The notes: generated from the sequence alone by a model not told the origin. DNA of 64,000 nt from Arthrobacter sp. FW306-07-I (GCF_021800405.1 NZ_CP084550.1:2170001-2234000), one strand, 5' to 3'. Positions 50,833 through 60,812 are shown, counted from the stretch's first letter. Numbers and translations: made by a program.

Positions 50833-52284
50833 TCACCAGGGGCTGGGCTTGTAATCCTTCAGGAAAACGCCGTACTGGTCCTCGCCCTTTTCGCCCATGA
50901 CGATGGGATCGTAGACCCGGGCCGCGCCGTCCACCAGGTCCAGGGGAGCGTGGAAGCCTTCCTCCATCAGCCGGACCTTGGTGAAGTGCGGACGTTCGTC
51001 GGTGATCCAGCCCGTGTCCACGGCCGTCATCAGGATTCCATCCGTGTCCAGCATTTCCTGCGCACTGGTGCGCGTCATCATGTTCAGGGCGGCCTTGGCC
51101 ATGTTCGTGTGGGGGTGCCCGGGCCCCTTATATGCGCGGGAGAACTGGCCCTCCATGGCGGAGACGTTCACGATGTACTTCCGCCGGGCAGTGGAGCGCC
51201 TCATGGCGTCGCGGAGGCGGCTGACCAACAGGAACGGCGCGGTGACGTTGCAGAGCTGCACCTCGAGCATTTCGAGCGGATCCACCTCGTCCACTACTTG
51301 GGTCCAGCTGTTGATGGTGGCCAGGTCGGGAACCAGCCCGCCGGCGTCGATGGCCGTGCCCGAGGCGATCCGTTCCAGCGAGGCGGACCCGGTGGACAGC
51401 GCGAGGGAGGTGACGGCATCGCCGGCCAGGACGGGATGTTCCGTGACGCTGCCGGCGATCGCCAGCGGGTGCTTGTCATGGGCGTGGCCGAAGGTCAGCA
51501 GCTCCGGGCCGCCGTTGGCGTGCTCCAGTGCCGCGGGGAGGGGTTCGTCCTCGGCATCGACCAGGGGCTTGTAGGCATTGCCGGAACGGCGCACCGTCTG
51601 GGCGGCGTTGTTGATGATGATGTCCAGCGAGCCGGCTTCATTGAGCGAGTCGGTGAGGGCCATGACCTGGGCAGGATCGCGCAGGTCAATGCCCACGATC
51701 CGGAGCCGGTGCAGCCACTCGCCGCTGTCCTCCATGGCGGCGAAGCGCCGGGCCGCGTCCTTGGGGAACCGGGTGGTGATGGTGGTGTGCGCTCCATCGC
51801 GCAGCAGGCGCAGGGCGATGTACATCCCGATCTTGGCGCGGCCGCCGGTGAGCAGGGCCCGGCGCCCGGTGAGGTCAGTCCGGGCGTCGCGCTTGCTGTG
51901 GCTGAAGGCGGCGCATTCGGGGCACAGCTGGTGGTAGAACGCGTCCACCTGGGTGTAGTGCTGCTTGCAGATGTAGCAGGGGCGGGACCTGATGAGGTGG
52001 CCTGCAACCTTGCCGGTGGTGGACGGTGCCAGCTTATTGCCACGGGTCTCGTCATCGATCCGGTCCGGCGCGGCCGTGGCGGTCTGGGCGATAACGGCGC
52101 GGTCAGCCTCGGCGATCGAATCGCGCTTGGTGACCCTGCGGTGGCGCTTGACCGCCTTGAACATCTTTCCCGTCGCACGGCGGACTGCAAGGTAGTCCGG
52201 GTGCTCCTCGTCGTACGCGTGGATGGTGTTCAGGACCTTGAGGCAGGCCTGGATGTCCTCAGGGGTCAGATCGGGGGAGCTCAT
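50833..52284 (-). CDS. Zinc-ribbon SDR protein lacking the catalytic tyrosine
   Basis: A 483-residue protein. Residues 1-130 hold a helical start and a zinc ribbon with C103-x2-C106 (RPCYICKQ) and C121-x2-C124 (LCPECAAF). The SDR domain begins at LTGRRALLTGGRAKIGMYIA with INNAAQT following. In the active site Ser375 (NVSAMEG) and Lys397 are kept, but the tyrosine four residues before the lysine is Thr393 (PHTNMAKAAL); Tyr385 lies further upstream. Catalysis by the standard SDR route is doubtful. It may be a binding or scaffold protein, or use another tyrosine. Family members exist in fungi and plants too. Confidence 0.82.
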   Translation of the reverse strand: MSSPDLTPEDIQACLKVLNTIHAYDEEHPDYLAVRRATGKMFKAVKRHRRVTKRDSIAEADRAVIAQTATAAPDRIDDETRGNKLAPSTTGKVAGHLIRSRPCYICKQHYTQVDAFYHQLCPECAAFSHSKRDARTDLTGRRALLTGGRAKIGMYIALRLLRDGAHTTITTRFPKDAARRFAAMEDSGEWLHRLRIVGIDLRDPAQVMALTDSLNEAGSLDIIINNAAQTVRRSGNAYKPLVDAEDEPLPAALEHANGGPELLTFGHAHDKHPLAIAGSVTEHPVLAGDAVTSLALSTGSASLERIASGTAIDAGGLVPDLATINSWTQVVDEVDPLEMLEVQLCNVTAPFLLVSRLRDAMRRSTARRKYIVNVSAMEGQFSRAYKGPGHPHTNMAKAALNMMTRTSAQEMLDTDGILMTAVDTGWITDERPHFTKVRLMEEGFHAPLDLVDGAARVYDPIVMGEKGEDQYGVFLKDYKPSPW

Positions 52285-52308
52285 TGGGAAAATTTTACAG
52301 CGTACGCC

Positions 52309-52344
52309 GCAGGCCGGGGCACCATCGGTGGTGCCCCGGCCTGC
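52309..52344 (-). terminator. Hairpin terminator downstream of glgC
   Basis: GCAGGCCGGGGCACC pairs with its complement around an ATCGGT loop; it sits 37 bases after the glgC stop. Confidence 0.85.
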
Positions 52345-52380
52345 TGGCTTACTGCGGGTAAAGCGGCGGCGACTCGGGCG

Positions 52381-53790
52381 TCAGGAAACCCTGCCGGCCG
52401 GCGCGGCCTCCGCGGCTGCGGCAGCATGCGTGCCGGCAACCTTGTCCGCGGCCTCGCGCATGTCGGGGTACTGCTCCGCGGCGGCCCTGATCGCACTGGG
52501 CAGGACGCCGACATGCTTCGCCGCGAGCTTCCGTTCTTCCTCGCCCGGCTCCGGGACCTCCTGGCCCTTGGACAGGACGGTAATGCCGGATTCGGTGACC
52601 TTGAAGCCGCGGGCCCGGTCAAGGTCCGGGTCGAGTCCAATGGCGGCTCCCGCGGGGACCTTGACGTTCTTGTCCAGGATGGCGCGGTTGATGACGGCCC
52701 CTTCGCCCACCTGCACCTTGTCCATCAGCACCGAGTCGATGACGCGGCCGCTGGTGGCCACGTAGACGTCGTTGGACAGCACCGATCCTTCCACCACGCC
52801 GCCGGAAATCACCACGCCGTTGGCGACGATGGAGTCCAGCGCCGTGCCCACGGTGTTGTTCTTGCCGCGGACGAACTTGGCCGGCGGCGAAATGCTCTGG
52901 CGGGTGTAGATGGGCCACTCGGAGTTGTAGAGGTTGAAGACCGGCAGCGGGGAGATGAGGTCGATGTGGGCGTCATAGAAGGAGTCGATGGTGCCTACGT
53001 CGCGCCAGTAGGTGCGGTCGCGTTCGGTGGAGCCGGGGATGTCGTTGAGCGTGAAGTCGTAGACACCTGCCTCGCCGCGGTTGACGAAGTAGGGGATGAT
53101 GTCCCCGCCCATGTCGTGCTTGGTGTCAAGGCGCTCGGCGTCCACGTGCAGCGCGGCCACCAGGGCGTCGGCATCAAAAACGTAGTTGCCCATGGAGGCG
53201 AGGAACTGGGAGGGGTCCGCGGCAAGACCGGGGGTGCTGGCGGGCTTTTCCACGAACGCCGCGATCTTCTGGGGGTCGTTCTGGTCCGTTTCGATGACGC
53301 CAAACTGGTTGGCCATGTGCAGCGGCTGCCGTACTGCGGCCACGGTGGCCTTGGCACCGCTGTTGACGTGCTGGGCAACCATCTGGGCGAAGTCCATCCG
53401 GTACACGTGGTCCGCGCCGACCACCACCACGATGTCGGGGTTGGCGTCATGGATGAGGTTCAGGGACTGGTAGATGGCGTTGGCACTGCCCAGGAACCAG
53501 CTCTTGCCCACGCGCTGCTGCGCCGGGACAGAAGCGATGTAGTTGCCGAGCTGGGTGGACATCCGCCAGGTCTCTGAAATGTGCCGGTCCAAGCTGTGCG
53601 ACTTGTACTGGGTCAGCACCACGATCTGCAGGTAGCGGGAATTCACCAGGTTGGACAGCGCGAAGTCGATGAGGCGGTAGCTGCCGGCGAAGGGCACGGC
53701 GGGCTTGGCCCGGTCTGCCGTCAGTGGCATAAGCCTGTTTCCCTCGCCGCCTGCGAGGACAATGGCCAGGACTTTTTTGGTTAACGGCAT
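52381..53790 (-). CDS. glgC: Glucose-1-phosphate adenylyltransferase GlgC
   Basis: A 469-residue ADP-glucose pyrophosphorylase. The nucleotidyl loop is [25 protein letters not shown] at 12-36, [10 protein letters not shown] and [11 protein letters not shown] hold the substrate site, and the C-terminal part is a left-handed beta-helix with hexapeptide repeats ([14 protein letters not shown]). It makes ADP-glucose for glycogen and maltosyl synthesis. It is divergent from the glucosyltransferase gene across about 100 bases. A C-terminal [10 protein letters not shown] tail is longer than usual. Confidence 0.95.
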   Translation of the reverse strand: MPLTKKVLAIVLAGGEGNRLMPLTADRAKPAVPFAGSYRLIDFALSNLVNSRYLQIVVLTQYKSHSLDRHISETWRMSTQLGNYIASVPAQQRVGKSWFLGSANAIYQSLNLIHDANPDIVVVVGADHVYRMDFAQMVAQHVNSGAKATVAAVRQPLHMANQFGVIETDQNDPQKIAAFVEKPASTPGLAADPSQFLASMGNYVFDADALVAALHVDAERLDTKHDMGGDIIPYFVNRGEAGVYDFTLNDIPGSTERDRTYWRDVGTIDSFYDAHIDLISPLPVFNLYNSEWPIYTRQSISPPAKFVRGKNNTVGTALDSIVANGVVISGGVVEGSVLSNDVYVATSGRVIDSVLMDKVQVGEGAVINRAILDKNVKVPAGAAIGLDPDLDRARGFKVTESGITVLSKGQEVPEPGEEERKLAAKHVGVLPSAIRAAAEQYPDMREAADKVAGTHAAAAAEAAPAGRVS

Positions 53791-53892
53791 GATGGTCGCT
53801 CCTGTACGCCTTCGTAACTCCCCAAGACAGTCCGGTATGCCCGGACTCCTTCACACTAGAACAGTTATCCGTGAACGACTACCTTGGGTCTT

Positions 53893-55098
53893 GTGCGAAT
53901 AGACATTGTGACTAAAGAGTTCCCGCCGGAGATCTACGGTGGCGCCGGGGTGCATGTAGCCGAATTGAGCAGGGTGCTTAGTAAGCACGTTGACCTGCAG
54001 GTTCGTGCTTTTGGCGCTCCCCGTGACGCCGACTATCATGGCGCGACGGTAACGTCCTACCAGGTCCCGGAAGACCTCGGCGGGGCGAACGCGGCGGTCC
54101 AGACCCTGGGTGTGGACCTGCGCATTGTGCCGGACGTCCAAGGCGCGGACCTGGTCCATTCGCACACCTGGTACGCCAACATGGCAGGCCATCTGGCGTC
54201 TCTGCTACACGGAATCCCGCACGTCCTCAGCGCTCACAGCCTCGAGCCGCTGCGGCCCTGGAAGGCTGAGCAGCTCGGTGGCGGCTATGCCCTCTCCTCC
54301 TGGGTGGAGAAGACAGCGTATGAAGCTGCGGCCGCGATCATCGCGGTGTCCGAAGGCATGCGCCAGGACATCCTGCGCAGTTACCCCAACGTGGACCCGG
54401 CGAAGGTCCGGGTGGTGCATAACGGCATCGACGTGGAGCTGTGGCAGCGTGACGAAAACGACGACGCCGTCCGCGCCCTTGGCATCGACCCGGCCAAGCC
54501 GAGCGTCGTCTTTGTGGGAAGAAACACACGCCAGAAGGGCGTCCCCTACCTCCTGAGGGCGGCGGCGAAGCTACCGGCCGACGTCCAGCTGGTCCTGTGC
54601 CTCGGCGCGGCCGACACCCCGGAACTCGCAGCAGAGACCGCGGCCCTGATCGAGGACCTGCAGAAGCAGCGCACGGGCGTGGTACTGATCGAACGGATGC
54701 TGCCGCGCCACGAGCTCATCCAGGTGCTCAGCCACGCCACCGCGTTCGCCTGCCCCTCCATCTACGAGCCGCTGGGCATCGTCAACCTTGAAGCCATGGC
54801 CTGTGGGGCGGCGGTGGTGGCCAGTGCCACCGGCGGCATCCCCGAGGTCGTGGAGCATGGCCGCACCGGACTGCTGGTCGACCTGGAGCAGGTGACGGAC
54901 GGCACGGGCACGCCCCTGGATCCGGAGAAGTTCGTCAAGGAGTTTGCTGCGGCCCTCACAGAAGTGGTGTCCGATCCCGACCGCGCCCGCGCCATGGGAC
55001 GCGCCGGCCGGGAACGCGCCGAAAAGCACTTCTCCTGGGAGTCCATCACCGAGACCACCCTTGAGGTGTACCGCTCTGTACTGCCGGCCGCCGGCTGA
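53893..55098 (+). CDS. GT4 glucosyltransferase, GlgM/GlgA type
   Basis: A 401-residue GT-B enzyme from GTG 53893 (MRIDIVTKEFPPEIYGGAGVHV, the actinobacterial GlgM/GlgA start); TTG 53884 is possible. The E-x7-E nucleotide motif is visible in CPSIYEPLGIVNLEAMACG, with VFVGRNTRQKGVPYLL before it. The divergent pairing with glgC copies the Mycobacterium tuberculosis arrangement Rv1213/Rv1212c, where the Rv1212c product (GlgM) makes maltose-1-phosphate from ADP-glucose. Ordinary glycogen synthase is the alternative. Confidence 0.9.
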   Translation: MRIDIVTKEFPPEIYGGAGVHVAELSRVLSKHVDLQVRAFGAPRDADYHGATVTSYQVPEDLGGANAAVQTLGVDLRIVPDVQGADLVHSHTWYANMAGHLASLLHGIPHVLSAHSLEPLRPWKAEQLGGGYALSSWVEKTAYEAAAAIIAVSEGMRQDILRSYPNVDPAKVRVVHNGIDVELWQRDENDDAVRALGIDPAKPSVVFVGRNTRQKGVPYLLRAAAKLPADVQLVLCLGAADTPELAAETAALIEDLQKQRTGVVLIERMLPRHELIQVLSHATAFACPSIYEPLGIVNLEAMACGAAVVASATGGIPEVVEHGRTGLLVDLEQVTDGTGTPLDPEKFVKEFAAALTEVVSDPDRARAMGRAGRERAEKHFSWESITETTLEVYRSVLPAAG

Positions 55099-55115
55099 TC
55101 GTCCAAGTACAAATA

Positions 55116-55157
55116 ACGACGGCGCCGCTCCCCTTGATAGGGGAGCGGCGCCGTCGT
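55116..55157. terminator. Bidirectional hairpin terminator
   Basis: 18-base perfect arms (ACGACGGCGCCGCTCCCC and complement), TTGATA loop, with T-rich tails on both strands. Lies between the convergent glycosyltransferase and acyl-CoA dehydrogenase genes. Confidence 0.9.
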
Positions 55158-55201
55158 AATTTCCCGGCATCGCATGGAGTGCCTTGGGCGCTCCCGGCAG
55201 G

Positions 55202-57316
55202 TCAGCCCTTCCGGGCTCCGGCAGCGGTCCGGGCGATAAGCACCTTCTCATCCACCGGGGATTGGCCGCTGGCACGCTGGTTCCGGAAATGTGCCCGGGC
55301 TTGGTCCTGGCGCGTCTTTTCGGCACCGGTGGCAATGGCTGCACGGACGTGGTCCTCGCCGTATCCAAAGGCATCCACGAGGTCCAGCGCGTGCGGACGG
55401 ATCTTCTCCAGCAGCCGGTTGATGTAGCCGCCCACCGTGCGGGCCCGCTGCATGGAAAGGCGGCCGTTCATCAGGTACCAGGACAGGTTCTTTTCGATCA
55501 GCGACAGGCCGAATAGGTCACGCAGCCAGGTCAGCACTTTCCTGGTTCCCGGGTCCGACACCTGATGGAGGGCCTCCGTGAAGGCCTCCCACTGCAGCAG
55601 TTCGGCGTGTGCCTGGGCGGCGTCGATGAGTTCGTTCTGGTGCCGGTTGAACAGGGCGGCGCCCTTGTCCTGCGGCAGGCGCTTGCTGCCTTTAAGGGCA
55701 GCTCCTGCCTCAGCCACCATGGTCTGCACCCGGTCCGTGAGGAGCGCACGCTGGCTTTCCTCGTCCCGCAACGCGATCGCGGCCTTCTGGACCGATCCGG
55801 TGTCCGCCATGAACTGGGCCACCTGGCGCAGGCCGGTACGGTGGACTGCGACGCCGGCTGCCTGGTTCACCACGTAGCGGGCCAGGACGCCGAAGTCGAC
55901 GTTGCGGAATTCCTTGGCGTAATCAGCCAGCAGGCGCTTGGCCACCAGCTGAAGCAAAACGGTGTTGTCGCCCTCGAACGTGGCGTACACGTCCAGGTCC
56001 GCACGCAGCGAGGCGAAGCGGTTTTCGATCAGGAACCCGGCGCCGCCGCAGGCCTCCCGGCATTCCTGCAGGGTGTCCAGGGCGTGCCAGGTGCTCAGCG
56101 GCTTCAGCGCTGCAGCCAGGGTTTCCAGATCCTGGCGGTCCGCGTCGGTATCGTGGGCACCGGAGAAGACGTCGTCGAACTTCTCCAGCAGCTGTTCGTG
56201 GGCGAAGGCGGCCGCGTAGGTGGTGGCCAGCCGGGTGAACAACCGCCGCTGGTGGCGCTGGTAGTCAAGGAGGACTTCCTCCTCGGTGTGGGAGGAGGCA
56301 TTGAACTGGCGGCGCTCGGTGGCGTACTGGATGGCCGCCTTCAAAGCCACCTTGGAGGCGGCGACGGCGGCACCGTCCAGTGATACCCGACCCTGGACCA
56401 GGGTGCCCAGCATGGTGAAGAAGCGCCGGCCGGGGCTGGCGATGGGCGAGGTGTAGTTTCCGTCCACGTCAACGTTGCCATACCGGTTCAGGAGGTTGGT
56501 CCTGGGGATGCGGACGTTGGTGAAGTGCAGGCGGCCGTTGTCGATGCCGTTGAGGCCACCCTTGATGCCGTCGTCCTCGCCGCCAATGCCGGGCAGGAAC
56601 TCCTTGGTCCGGGGGTCCCGCAGGTCCACGTAGAAGGCGTGGACTCCATGGTTCACGCCGCGGGTGACCAGCTGGGCGAAGACCACGGCGCCCAGCCCGT
56701 CAGTGGCGGCGTTGCCGATGTAGTCCTTCCAGGCCGCCCGGAAGGGGGTATGGATGACGAATTCTTCGGTGTCGGGATCGTAGGTGGCGGTGGTGGCGAT
56801 GCTGGCCACATCTGAGCCGTGGCCGGTCTCGGTCATGGCGAAGCAGCCGGGGATCTCGAGGCTCATGATTCCCGGCAGCCACTTCGCGTGGTGTTCAGCC
56901 GTGCCCAAGTGCATCACCGCGGAACCGAAGAGTCCCCACTGGACGCCGGCCTTGATCTGGAGCGAGGGGTCGGCCACCACCAGTTCCTCAAAACCTGCGA
57001 TGTTTCCGCCGTGGTCGTCCGAGCCGCCCAGGTCAGATGGGAAGGCGCGGTGCACGGCCTCATTGTCCACGAGGTATTTGAGCTGGCCGAAGACGCGTTC
57101 ACGGTGGTCCGTGTGGGTCAGGCCCTCCACTTTGTGCAGTTCCGGCCTGGCTGCCAGGTCCCGCGCCTGGCGGCGGACATCGGCCCACTTTCCCAGGAGC
57201 TGCCTGCCCAATGCCTCGACGTCGACGGCGGGTTCGGAACTTTTGTCCGGAGTGGCGGCAGGCGTTGCCGCGGGGCGGAGGCCCTTGCCGGCTTGGCGTT
57301 CCACTACATCAGTCAT
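55202..57316 (-). CDS. Acyl-CoA dehydrogenase/oxidase family protein (FadE5-like locus)
   Basis: A 704-residue flavoenzyme, longer than the 380-residue classical acyl-CoA dehydrogenases and of acyl-CoA oxidase layout. FAMTETGHGSDV is the FAD/substrate strand motif, SLDGAAVAASKVALKAAIQYATERRQF the third-domain helix, and the catalytic base region lies in VYATFEGDNTVLLQLVAKR. A C-terminal helical extension follows. It would introduce the trans-2 double bond in an acyl-CoA. It starts one base after the TetR gene ends; the block matches M. tuberculosis fadE5-fadA2-fabG4-htdX in content. Confidence 0.88.
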   Translation of the reverse strand: MTDVVERQAGKGLRPAATPAATPDKSSEPAVDVEALGRQLLGKWADVRRQARDLAARPELHKVEGLTHTDHRERVFGQLKYLVDNEAVHRAFPSDLGGSDDHGGNIAGFEELVVADPSLQIKAGVQWGLFGSAVMHLGTAEHHAKWLPGIMSLEIPGCFAMTETGHGSDVASIATTATYDPDTEEFVIHTPFRAAWKDYIGNAATDGLGAVVFAQLVTRGVNHGVHAFYVDLRDPRTKEFLPGIGGEDDGIKGGLNGIDNGRLHFTNVRIPRTNLLNRYGNVDVDGNYTSPIASPGRRFFTMLGTLVQGRVSLDGAAVAASKVALKAAIQYATERRQFNASSHTEEEVLLDYQRHQRRLFTRLATTYAAAFAHEQLLEKFDDVFSGAHDTDADRQDLETLAAALKPLSTWHALDTLQECREACGGAGFLIENRFASLRADLDVYATFEGDNTVLLQLVAKRLLADYAKEFRNVDFGVLARYVVNQAAGVAVHRTGLRQVAQFMADTGSVQKAAIALRDEESQRALLTDRVQTMVAEAGAALKGSKRLPQDKGAALFNRHQNELIDAAQAHAELLQWEAFTEALHQVSDPGTRKVLTWLRDLFGLSLIEKNLSWYLMNGRLSMQRARTVGGYINRLLEKIRPHALDLVDAFGYGEDHVRAAIATGAEKTRQDQARAHFRNQRASGQSPVDEKVLIARTAAGARKG

Positions 57317-57317
57317 G

Positions 57318-58046
57318 TCACAGTCCTTCTTTGGCGGATAACTTGGTGGTTGGTGAAGCAGGGGTGAGCTCAGGGGCTATGCCAACGCACAGCCACGCCG
57401 TGATCTGGCGCGCCATGCTCTCTTGGGTTGGCTTGGCAGGGGACTCGGGGGTGCTGAGCCACTGTTCGCCGGCATTCCGCACCAGGCCGATGGCCGCCTT
57501 GGGCCAGTAGCCGATGACGGCTTCTCCGACGTCGCCCAGGTGCGAGCGCATCGGTTTGGCGATCATGTCCGCGATGGCGTCGAAGAAGTGTCCCAGCGGG
57601 CCGCCTGCGGCTGCAGGATGGGCAGGGCCGGGCTGGTCAGCCGGCGCATAGCTTGTGACAAACGCGTAGACGTTGGGGCTGGTGTCCGCCATTTGCAGGT
57701 AGGCCGATACCATCGCCAGCAGCCCTTCCCGGGGTGTGACGGCACTTTGCGCAGCTTCCTGGATGCGGTGCTGCATCTGGCTGAGGACCACTTCTCCCAC
57801 AGCCTGCTGCAGCCCGGCTTTGTCCCCAAAGTAGCGGTAGAAGACCGATTTGGAGGTCCCGGCGGCAGTTGCGATGTCCTCCATCGAGGCGTCGCTGCCC
57901 AGTGCATGCACTGCCCGGCGGGCCTGCTTGATCAGCTCTGTGCGGCGTTCCTCGCGGTGGCTTTGCCAGCGCGAGGAACGCCCGTCCGGGCTTGCGGGTT
58001 GTTGAAGCCCGATGGAAGGAGAGATGTTTGTGTCCTGAAAGTTCAC
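57318..58046 (-). CDS. TetR-family regulator of the fatty-acid block
   Basis: A 242-residue repressor from GTG 58046 (MNFQDTNISPSIG), which abuts the operator palindrome. The helix-turn-helix is in ASMEDIATAAGTSKSVFYRYFGDK (about 68-92), followed by a helical ligand domain with MQHRIQEAAQSAV. Upstream in-frame starts are rejected because they would run through the operator into the divergent gene. It shares a transcript with the acyl-CoA dehydrogenase gene and probably represses both directions until an acyl-CoA is bound. Confidence 0.88.
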   Translation of the reverse strand: MNFQDTNISPSIGLQQPASPDGRSSRWQSHREERRTELIKQARRAVHALGSDASMEDIATAAGTSKSVFYRYFGDKAGLQQAVGEVVLSQMQHRIQEAAQSAVTPREGLLAMVSAYLQMADTSPNVYAFVTSYAPADQPGPAHPAAAGGPLGHFFDAIADMIAKPMRSHLGDVGEAVIGYWPKAAIGLVRNAGEQWLSTPESPAKPTQESMARQITAWLCVGIAPELTPASPTTKLSAKEGL

Positions 58047-58077
58047 GATACCCAGCGTATCAGGTACGCTGGGTATC
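58047..58077. promoter_or_regulatory. Operator palindrome for the TetR regulator
   Basis: GATACCCAGCGTA and TACGCTGGGTATC are perfectly complementary 13-base arms around a 5-base centre. The site begins at the base after the TetR start codon and lies 30 bases before the thiolase start, so it covers both promoters. Any TetR transcript beginning here would be leaderless. Confidence 0.9.
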
Positions 58078-58107
58078 GGTAACCGCATGTGACCCGAGGA
58101 GCCTTCC

Positions 58108-59463
58108 ATGTCCATAGACGGACAGTCCACCCCCGCGCCTGATGGATCAGCCTCAGCCGCCGTCCCGCCAACCCGCAGGGCGGTGGTCGTCGGCGGAAAC
58201 AGGATTCCGTTCGCCCGCGCCGGCGGCGCCTATGCAAAGTCTTCCAACCAGGACATGCTGACCGCTGCCCTGGACGGCCTGATCGCACGCTTCGGACTTC
58301 AGGACGAGCGGATCGGCCAGGTGGCAGCGGGCGCGGTGCTCAAGCATTCCAAAGATTTCAACCTCACCAGGGAAGCCGTACTCGGCACGGCACTCTCGGC
58401 CGAAACTCCCGTCTACGACCTCCAGCAGGCATGTGCCACAGGCCTTGAAACGGTTGTGGGGCTGTCGAACAAGATCAAGCTGGGTCAAATCGACTCGGCC
58501 ATCGCCGGCGGCGTTGATTCGGCATCCGACGCACCGGTGGTTGTCAGCGAAGGTCTTCGCGAGGTAATCCTGGACCTGCACCGCGCCAAGACACTTCCCC
58601 AGCGGCTGCAGATCCTGAGCCGGCTGCGACCCAAGGACTTGGCGCCGCTGGCCCCCGGTACGGGAGAGCCGCGTACCGGCCTGACCATGGGCGAGCACCA
58701 GGCCCTCACCACCGCACAGTGGAAAATCTCCCGCGAAGCCCAGGACGAGCTGGCCTTGAACAGCCACCACAACCTGGCCGCCGCCTACGATTCAGGCTTC
58801 TTTGATGACCTGCTGACCCCGTACCGCGGGCTGACGCGCGACGCGAACCTCCGCGCCGATACCTCAAAGGAAAAGCTCGCTTCCCTGAAGCCGGTCTTTG
58901 GCCGCAACCTCGGTGCAGATGCCACCATGACCGCAGGCAACTCCACGCCGCTGACGGACGGGGCCTCCACGGTGTTGCTGGCTTCCGACGAATGGGCAGA
59001 CGCCCGGGACCTGCCCAAGCTGGCCGCCGTGGTTGACGCCGAGGCTGCTGCGGTGGATTTTGTGCACGGCAAGGACGGGTTGCTGATGGCGCCCGTGTTC
59101 GCTGTGCCACGGCTCCTGGCCCGGCAAAACCTGACGCTTGCTGACTTTGACTACTTCGAGATTCACGAAGCCTTTGCCGCCACTGTCCTCAGCACACTGG
59201 CTGCATGGGAGGACGAGGAGTTCGGCCGCACCCGCCTGGGCCTGGAAGGTGCGTTCGGCAGCATTGACCGATCGCGCCTCAACGTCAACGGGTCTTCGCT
59301 GGCGGCGGGCCACCCGTTCGCCGCAACCGGCGGCCGCATCGTCGCCACCCTGGCCAAGATGCTGCACGCCAAGGCGGCTTCCACCGGCCGTCCTGCCCGC
59401 GGCCTGGTGTCCGTTTGCGCAGCCGGCGGCCAGGGCGTCGTCGCGATCCTGGAATCTCTGTAG
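58108..59463 (+). CDS. Acetyl-CoA acetyltransferase (FadA2-like thiolase)
   Basis: A 451-residue thiolase. The nucleophilic Cys is in QQACATGLE, the second-site His motifs are EIHEAFA and AAGHPFAATGG, and the C-terminal acid/base Cys is in SVCAAGGQG, so the active site is complete. It ends with GVVAILESL. It cleaves or forms beta-ketoacyl-CoA. First gene of the operon with the two-domain FabG and MaoC genes, directly downstream of the operator palindrome. Confidence 0.9.
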   Translation: MSIDGQSTPAPDGSASAAVPPTRRAVVVGGNRIPFARAGGAYAKSSNQDMLTAALDGLIARFGLQDERIGQVAAGAVLKHSKDFNLTREAVLGTALSAETPVYDLQQACATGLETVVGLSNKIKLGQIDSAIAGGVDSASDAPVVVSEGLREVILDLHRAKTLPQRLQILSRLRPKDLAPLAPGTGEPRTGLTMGEHQALTTAQWKISREAQDELALNSHHNLAAAYDSGFFDDLLTPYRGLTRDANLRADTSKEKLASLKPVFGRNLGADATMTAGNSTPLTDGASTVLLASDEWADARDLPKLAAVVDAEAAAVDFVHGKDGLLMAPVFAVPRLLARQNLTLADFDYFEIHEAFAATVLSTLAAWEDEEFGRTRLGLEGAFGSIDRSRLNVNGSSLAAGHPFAATGGRIVATLAKMLHAKAASTGRPARGLVSVCAAGGQGVVAILESL

Positions 59464-59471
59464 GGGGCGGC

Positions 59472-60812
59472 ATGGCAGACAAATACACGCAACTGGTCAA
59501 CAGCGGCCTGGGCCGCAACCTGGCAAAGAAGCTCGGCCTTCCGCAGCCCGCTGTCCTGCGCCGCTACGAGCCGGGCCAGCCGCTGGTGACGGGACCCGTC
59601 GTCGTCGTGGGGGATACTGCAGGGGCAGACAAACTGGCCGCGGAACTGCTGTCCTGGGACCTTGACGTCAGGCGGCACGCTGTCCCGGCCGAAAAACTCG
59701 GCGCCATCATCCTGGTCCTCGACGAGGTGGAGCACCCGGCAGAGCTGGAAAAGCCCGTACTGGCCGCGGCCGGCTCGCTCCGGGACCTGCGGCCAGGTGG
59801 CCGGATCATCACGTTGTCGCGTCCCGCAGCGGAGGCGACCTCACCCGAAACCGCTGCGGCACGGCAGGGGGTGGATGGCTTCCTGCGTTCCCTTGCCAAG
59901 GAACTGCGGGCAGGGGCAACGGGTAACGGCGTACTCCTGGCAGACGGCACCACATCCATCAGTCCCAGCACCCTCGGTGCCATCAGGTTCTTCCTTTCCG
60001 CCCGGTCCGCGTTCGTGGACGGCCAGTTCCTGAAGGTTTCAACTGAGGACGGCGGGCTTCCCGCTGACCCCCAACGGCCGCTGGAAGGAAAAGTTGCCGT
60101 CGTCACCGGCGCCGCCCGCGGCATCGGAGCCCAGATTGCCCGGACCCTGCACCGCGATGGAGCCACACTGATCCTGGTGGACATCCCGGCGGCCGGGGAC
60201 CAGCTGGCGTCCGTAGCCAACGAGGTGCGGGGCACTGCCCTGCAGCTGGACATCACCGGCGAGGACGCGGGACAACGGATTATCGGCCATGCCGTCCAGC
60301 GGCACGGTCGGCTGGACATCGTGGTGCATAACGCGGGTATCACCCGGGATAAGCTGCTGGCCAACATGGACCAGGCACGGTGGAACAGTGTCATCAACAT
60401 CAACATTGCGGCCCAGCTCCGGATCAACGAGGCACTGCTGCAATCCGGGCATTTGGGGCCTGCGCCGCGTATCGTGTCAGTTGCCTCCACCAGCGGCATC
60501 GCCGGTAACAGGGGACAGACCAACTACGCCGCATCCAAGGGGGGAGTGATGGGAATGGTCCGGGCCAGCGCCCCGCTGTTCGCGTCCCTCGGCGGCACCA
60601 TCAACGCGGTGGCGCCCGGTTTCATCGAAACCGAGATGACGGCCCGGATCCCCCTTGCCGTGCGCGAGGTGGCACGGCGGCTCAATTCGCTCCAGCAGGG
60701 AGGCCTTCCCTCCGACGTTGCGGAAACCATCGCTTTCCTGGCCAGCGACGCCGCGGGCGGCATCAACGGGGAGGTGCTGCGGGTGTGCGGGCAGAACCTG
60801 GTGGGGGCATGA
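59472..60812 (+). CDS. High-molecular-weight FabG (FabG4-like) ketoacyl reductase
   Basis: A 446-residue two-domain SDR from ATG 59472 (MADKYTQLVNSGLG). The N-terminal domain is a degenerate Rossmann fold without a cofactor loop (residues to about 205); the C-terminal one has TGAARGIGAQ, NAGITRDKLLANM, VSVASTSGIAGN and NYAASKGG, a complete Ser-Tyr-Lys site. The length and two-domain layout match M. tuberculosis FabG4 (HMwFabG), an NADH-dependent reductase acting on CoA esters. Ends in an ATGA overlap with the MaoC gene. Confidence 0.9.
   Translation: MADKYTQLVNSGLGRNLAKKLGLPQPAVLRRYEPGQPLVTGPVVVVGDTAGADKLAAELLSWDLDVRRHAVPAEKLGAIILVLDEVEHPAELEKPVLAAAGSLRDLRPGGRIITLSRPAAEATSPETAAARQGVDGFLRSLAKELRAGATGNGVLLADGTTSISPSTLGAIRFFLSARSAFVDGQFLKVSTEDGGLPADPQRPLEGKVAVVTGAARGIGAQIARTLHRDGATLILVDIPAAGDQLASVANEVRGTALQLDITGEDAGQRIIGHAVQRHGRLDIVVHNAGITRDKLLANMDQARWNSVININIAAQLRINEALLQSGHLGPAPRIVSVASTSGIAGNRGQTNYAASKGGVMGMVRASAPLFASLGGTINAVAPGFIETEMTARIPLAVREVARRLNSLQQGGLPSDVAETIAFLASDAAGGINGEVLRVCGQNLVGA

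Noticed and set aside
50950..53577. 875-residue open frame on the plus strand
   Set aside because: It is the antisense shadow of the zinc-ribbon SDR and glgC genes; its composition is low in complexity and it matches no family.
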